A stretch of 8,175 nt of DNA from the NCBI GenBank assembly GCA_002376965.1, contig DFOV01000446.1, forward strand, positions 1 through 8,175. The letters are read 5' to 3'. The DNA is from Gammaproteobacteria bacterium UBA3532. GTDB taxonomy: Bacteria > Pseudomonadota > Gammaproteobacteria > Enterobacterales > UBA3532. Every line of letters starts with the position of its first letter. Within the stretch, counting starts at the first letter, position 1. The notes beneath the pieces are model-generated. The model worked only from the letters and a program-made list of their open reading frames with translations, ran no database searches and was not told the origin of the DNA. Made by a program: the position numbers and the translations under genes. Below are positions 4,795 through 8,175 of the stretch, piece after piece.

Positions 4795-7700
4795 CTATGG
4801 CTGAGCAGGCGTGTAACTGCCTTCAAGTTGATATTCGCTCGCCTCATAGCCATGCACTCGGATATAAACATCACGACCCAGCTCCGGCACCGTCAAATCA
4901 CAGCGTTCATCGCTGCCTTCTTGATAGGGGCGACAGTGATAGCGCCATAGCGAAGGCTCTGCGCCAAAACGCACATAGAGATCTGCGTCGTTGGTTCCGG
5001 TCATTACCACGCTAAACTCACTACCACCCTCGGCTGGATATGGCCCGTAGTAGTCAGATCCCCAGAAGGAAACGCTACCCGAAGCCTGAAAAGTTTCGAC
5101 TAGCGGCTCACTTGGCTCTACAGGTACTGCTGGTTCTCCAAGATCGATTGGCTCACCTAGAACATTACCAACACTGCTCTCAACTGGAGCAAGCGAAACA
5201 CCAGCGCTTGGCAAATTGGTGGTGGTGAAGCTGGTGGCTGGCCCACTACCCGTGGGCACAAAGTCTGGGTCTTGGGTTAGTATGATTTTATCGACCACAC
5301 TGCCATCTTCGCGCATCCAAACCGATAGCGTATGCTCCCCCCCGCTATCAATACTCAACACCCCTCGATTAATATCCAATGTATGTGACTGCCAGCCATA
5401 AACATAGCGCGACAACCGAACACGGTCTGCTGAGAATACCGCTTCGCCATCCAATCCAACATGCACCGAGTCGGCAAACATCGATGGGCTTTTTGAGCGA
5501 ATCCACAGATAGTACAGCCCCGTATTAGAGAACTGAACGCGATAGTCTAAGCGTGGCGATTGAGAAAGTTCATTAACACTCAGTTTAACCCGCGCATCAG
5601 GCAGCGCTTGCATGTAGCCTGATCCGGCATACCCTTCCATCAAATCACCCGTTGTCCACTGGGCAAGTTCACCTAGCTCATTGGCATGAAAGTCCTCGGC
5701 CTCAAAAACCACCATTCCCGCTTGCTCCAGATACGGCGAGCCATCAAAAGCGGGCTGATCGATCTGGGTGATTACGCCATTTTCCAGCACAAATTCACCC
5801 GGCGATGCGATGGTATAGTTGGTTCCCTGGTTACTATCCCAGTCTTCATTGCCGTTGGTCAGGGCAAACTCCAAGTGATAACCGGAAATCGTTGCTGAGA
5901 AATATCCCTCTCCTAAACTGCTTGGCACCATTTCAACCCCTGGCGGTGTTGTCCATTGAGCAGACTGATTCGCCGCATACTGAATAAAAGCACTACTCCA
6001 GTCGGTTCGATAGTGAACAGTGATAGATAGCTCAGGTTCCCCTGGTGTTAACACACCGTTAGCCAATGTGTATTCACCCGCTACAGCGATGTGATAGTTT
6101 TCGCCATTATTGTTATCCCAAGTGCCCTCATTATCAGTCAGGGCAAAGGCCAAACTATTTCCAGTAATGAAAAACTCGCGATAACCTGGATAGCGGCTTT
6201 CAGGTACGGCAATCCCAGGCTCCTGCAACCATGGCTGCTCATCCAGCTGATACAATATATTCATGCTGTCCCAATTCGACTTGATGTACAGCGTTATCTG
6301 GGTGCCAGGTAATCCTGGAATAATAACACCATCAGCCAGGGTAAATACGCCGGGTTGTTCAATCAGGTAGTTATTAAACTGGTTGTTATCCCAATTATCA
6401 GCACCGTCATTTAACACAAACTCTAAACGCGACGCATCAATAGTAATCGACGCATATCCGCCAATATCGCTGATCGGCATTGACGCGCCAGGTTGATCAA
6501 CCCACACCCCTTGATCAGCGCTGTAGAGAATATGCGGTGTACTCCACGCCGTTTGGTAATACAGCGTTATTTGCGCTGTTGGGGCGCTATTTTCCAATCC
6601 GCTAACTGAGAGCGTATAGCTACCGAGTTGGGACACGCTGTAGTGTTGGCCGCCATTATCTAACCACTGCCCAGCACCATCGGTGACCGAAAACACCGCC
6701 ACTTGCCCTTGAATATCAAACTGAAAATAGCCGGGAATCGCCGATGGCGTCATCGCCACAGGCTCGGCAGTCCAATTCGTTCCATCGGTGGTGTAACTGA
6801 TAAATGCCTGGGGCCAGTCCGCCTCGACAAACAGCCTGACCACCTGCTCGGGTTGACCAGACCTAAGCTGTTCATTATCTACATAATATTGTCCGGGTGA
6901 CGCGATTTGATAATTAGCCCCTTGCTGATCATCAACTTGCGTGCCATCGCTAAAATAGAATTCGAGACTGACTGCCTCAAGTGAGAAGTCCACAAATCCA
7001 TTGAGCGAGCCAGCATTCATTGTCGCCTGCTGCCATGCTCCGCCATTGGCTGAATAGTGGATGGTTGTCACATCCCAGGAAGTTCGGTATTGCAGCTCGA
7101 TATGTGATGGCGGCACGCCTTGGTTAATCACGCCATCTTTCAAGGTATAGGTTCCAGGTTCAATAATGCTATAGTTTGCCCCCTGGCGACTATCCCAGTT
7201 GCCAGCGCCATCGGTGATAGCAAAAGTTAGTTGCGAGGCTGGTATGCTAATAGTGTAATACCCTGAAAATCCGCTCTCAATGAGTGACTCGCCCGGCTCA
7301 GCTAACCATTCGCTACCATCGGCCGAATAAATCATCGAAGGTGTTGTCCAGTCAGTGCGGTAGTACAACGTGACCAATCCCTGCGCCCCCTCTTCCAGTA
7401 CTGCCAGTTGTTGTAAACCCTGCTTTTCTTGAAGCTTGATATGCAATGTTGCTGTATCTGCATCAAAAAAGTAGCCTTGCTCAACAGCGCTTAAAGCACT
7501 CAGGTTAGCCGCACCGGCAAGCTCACTGCCATCCAGTGTCACACTGCTAGGAACACTGGCAATATGCTTTATGACAGTTAAGCTGGTTCGGCCAGGGCTA
7601 TAGCTGCCATCAACCAATATATCCATCTGCCACTCGCTACTTATTTGACGCTGGGTAAACCGCGTTTGACGGTATTGGCCGCTTTGGTAGTTGAGAGTTT

Positions 7701-8175
7701 TGCCGTCGTCTTCATAGAGTAAAAATTCGCCGCTACCTGGCCATGCATGAATACTCAATGGCGCGCCAGGCAGCTCATCAACATAGTTCATGGTTGGCCC
7801 CATAGGAATGATTGCACCTTCTCGAACAAATAATGGCAAGCGACCTAACGGCGCATCCACAGATACAAACTGGCCACCGTCATAGCGTGCGTCATCATGC
7901 CAGTCATACCACACCTGCCCTGCTGGCAAATACACCTGGCGCTGGCTGGCGCTTAGGTCAATTAATGGCGCAGCCAACAGATGCGATCCCACCATAAAGT
8001 CGTGATCACTGCTCGCTAGATGGGTTGTTGGATCATCCTGAAAATAAAACACTTTAGGCGCATTCATCGGCACGCCGGTCTGCGTAGACGCATATACCAA
8101 TGAGTACAAAAACGGCATTAACTGATAGCGAAAGCGAATGCTATCAACCATATGCTGTTTGTTGGTTTCTGAATA
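4795..8175 (-). CDS. Large multimodular GH31-family alpha-glucan enzyme (5' end outside window)
   Basis: The frame is open to the right edge, so the N-terminus and both catalytic Asp residues of GH31 are not visible. The Met at 8149-8151 is internal; residues here are counted from it. GH31 C-terminal features are clear: RYQLMPFLYSLVY (8-20), the AAPLIDLSASQRQVYLPAG segment (60-78), WYDW (81-84), APLGRLPLFVREGAIIPMGP (100-119) and a beta domain with LLYEDDGKTLNY (144-155). Then come six CBM25-like starch-binding modules (about 259-796), a CBM35/CBM6-like domain (about 815-961, FEAEDF start, VWMREDG and VDKIILT end), a Pro/Glu/Ser-rich linker (965-1017) and a PPC domain (about 1018-1113, DADLYVRFG core). 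The only two cysteines seen, 1073 and 1084, lie in the PPC domain. GH31 includes alpha-glucosidases and alpha-glucosyltransferases, and the visible part cannot tell which. It is probably secreted and starch-bound, and probably the first gene of a unit with the amylase. Confidence 0.9.
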   Translation of the reverse strand, partial: YSETNKQHMVDSIRFRYQLMPFLYSLVYASTQTGVPMNAPKVFYFQDDPTTHLASSDHDFMVGSHLLAAPLIDLSASQRQVYLPAGQVWYDWHDDARYDGGQFVSVDAPLGRLPLFVREGAIIPMGPTMNYVDELPGAPLSIHAWPGSGEFLLYEDDGKTLNYQSGQYRQTRFTQRQISSEWQMDILVDGSYSPGRTSLTVIKHIASVPSSVTLDGSELAGAANLSALSAVEQGYFFDADTATLHIKLQEKQGLQQLAVLEEGAQGLVTLYYRTDWTTPSMIYSADGSEWLAEPGESLIESGFSGYYTISIPASQLTFAITDGAGNWDSRQGANYSIIEPGTYTLKDGVINQGVPPSHIELQYRTSWDVTTIHYSANGGAWQQATMNAGSLNGFVDFSLEAVSLEFYFSDGTQVDDQQGANYQIASPGQYYVDNEQLRSGQPEQVVRLFVEADWPQAFISYTTDGTNWTAEPVAMTPSAIPGYFQFDIQGQVAVFSVTDGAGQWLDNGGQHYSVSQLGSYTLSVSGLENSAPTAQITLYYQTAWSTPHILYSADQGVWVDQPGASMPISDIGGYASITIDASRLEFVLNDGADNWDNNQFNNYLIEQPGVFTLADGVIIPGLPGTQITLYIKSNWDSMNILYQLDEQPWLQEPGIAVPESRYPGYREFFITGNSLAFALTDNEGTWDNNNGENYHIAVAGEYTLANGVLTPGEPELSITVHYRTDWSSAFIQYAANQSAQWTTPPGVEMVPSSLGEGYFSATISGYHLEFALTNGNEDWDSNQGTNYTIASPGEFVLENGVITQIDQPAFDGSPYLEQAGMVVFEAEDFHANELGELAQWTTGDLMEGYAGSGYMQALPDARVKLSVNELSQSPRLDYRVQFSNTGLYYLWIRSKSPSMFADSVHVGLDGEAVFSADRVRLSRYVYGWQSHTLDINRGVLSIDSGGEHTLSVWMREDGSVVDKIILTQDPDFVPTGSGPATSFTTTNLPSAGVSLAPVESSVGNVLGEPIDLGEPAVPVEPSEPLVETFQASGSVSFWGSDYYGPYPAEGGSEFSVVMTGTNDADLYVRFGAEPSLWRYHCRPYQEGSDERCDLTVPELGRDVYIRVHGYEASEYQLEGSYTPAQP
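5764..7377 (-). repeat. Six tandem CBM25 starch-binding modules inside the GH31 protein
   Basis: Six units of about 85-90 residues follow one another at + strand positions 7129-7377, 6856-7104, 6592-6843, 6319-6573, 6046-6300 and 5764-6030 (protein order 1 to 6). Each starts with a beta strand like ITLYYxTxW, then xxILYSADxxxW, then a Gly-Tyr turn, an LxFxLTDG strand and WDNNxGxNY, and ends in PGxYTLxxGVI. These are CBM25 hallmarks; the tryptophans and the IHY-position residue form the maltooligosaccharide site in studied members. Module 2 is the outlier: the WDNN tryptophan is Val (QVDDQQGANY) and its PG turn is lost. Module 3 has WLDNGGQHY. The units are clearly related as protein but diverged as DNA, so this is an old expansion and not a recent one. 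Confidence 0.85.

Noticed and set aside
5764..7377. CRISPR array or recent DNA tandem repeat
   Set aside because: The periodicity is in the protein (about 90 residues) and the DNA copies are diverged; no short identical repeats with spacers are seen.
8149..8151. ATG here as the real start of the GH31 gene
   Set aside because: The frame stays open to the window edge and the residues fall in the middle of a GH31 domain, so the gene starts further upstream.

Overview
The window reads as part of a starch/alpha-glucan utilisation region from a Gram-negative, probably marine gammaproteobacterium. This rests on several things: secretory signal peptides, a PEP-CTERM sorting tail (a Gram-negative trait), an alpha-amylase of the 'animal-type' chloride-dependent group best known in bacteria from Pseudoalteromonas, and a C-terminal PPC domain like those on secreted enzymes of marine gammaproteobacteria. 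The taxon is an inference, because there is no rRNA or other marker gene here.

Layout, left to right. (1) 2-532, + strand: the 3' end of a gene encoding two tandem CBM21 starch-binding modules, interrupted by an in-frame TGA in the second module. A perfect 13-bp hairpin terminator follows. (2) 592-1410, - strand: an exported, cysteine-rich delta-class carbonic anhydrase, converging on that terminator. (3) 1589-1975, + strand: a small three-helix DUF4405-type membrane protein, divergent from the carbonic anhydrase. (4) 2137-2769, + strand: an exported PEP-CTERM protein, preceded by a correctly spaced sigma-54-like -24/-12 element. A long bidirectional terminator follows. (5) 2856-4736, - strand: a secreted GH13 alpha-amylase with a C-terminal ricin-type (CBM13-like) lectin domain. 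(6) 4795-8175 (running off the right edge), - strand: a very large GH31-family enzyme. Its catalytic Asp residues lie outside the window. It carries six tandem CBM25 modules, a CBM35/CBM6-like domain and a PPC domain. Genes 6 and 5 lie in tandem with about 58 bp between them and no visible terminator, so they are probably one transcription unit, GH31 first.

How they may work together: the secreted amylase would cut internal alpha-1,4 bonds of starch or glycogen. The GH31 protein, anchored to granules or polymer by its six starch-binding modules, would release or transfer glucosyl units. The tandem-CBM21 protein on the left would be a third starch-binding product, now apparently broken. The carbonic anhydrase, the DUF4405 protein and the PEP-CTERM protein sit between the two starch parts and have no obvious mechanistic link to starch.

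No tRNA, rRNA, CRISPR array, insertion sequence or phage gene was seen. The two longest non-coding gaps (1411-1588 and 1976-2136) are each under 200 bp and are described. The most notable points are the six-module CBM25 array on a GH31 enzyme, the in-frame TGA in the CBM21 gene, and the sigma-54-like promoter in front of the PEP-CTERM gene.
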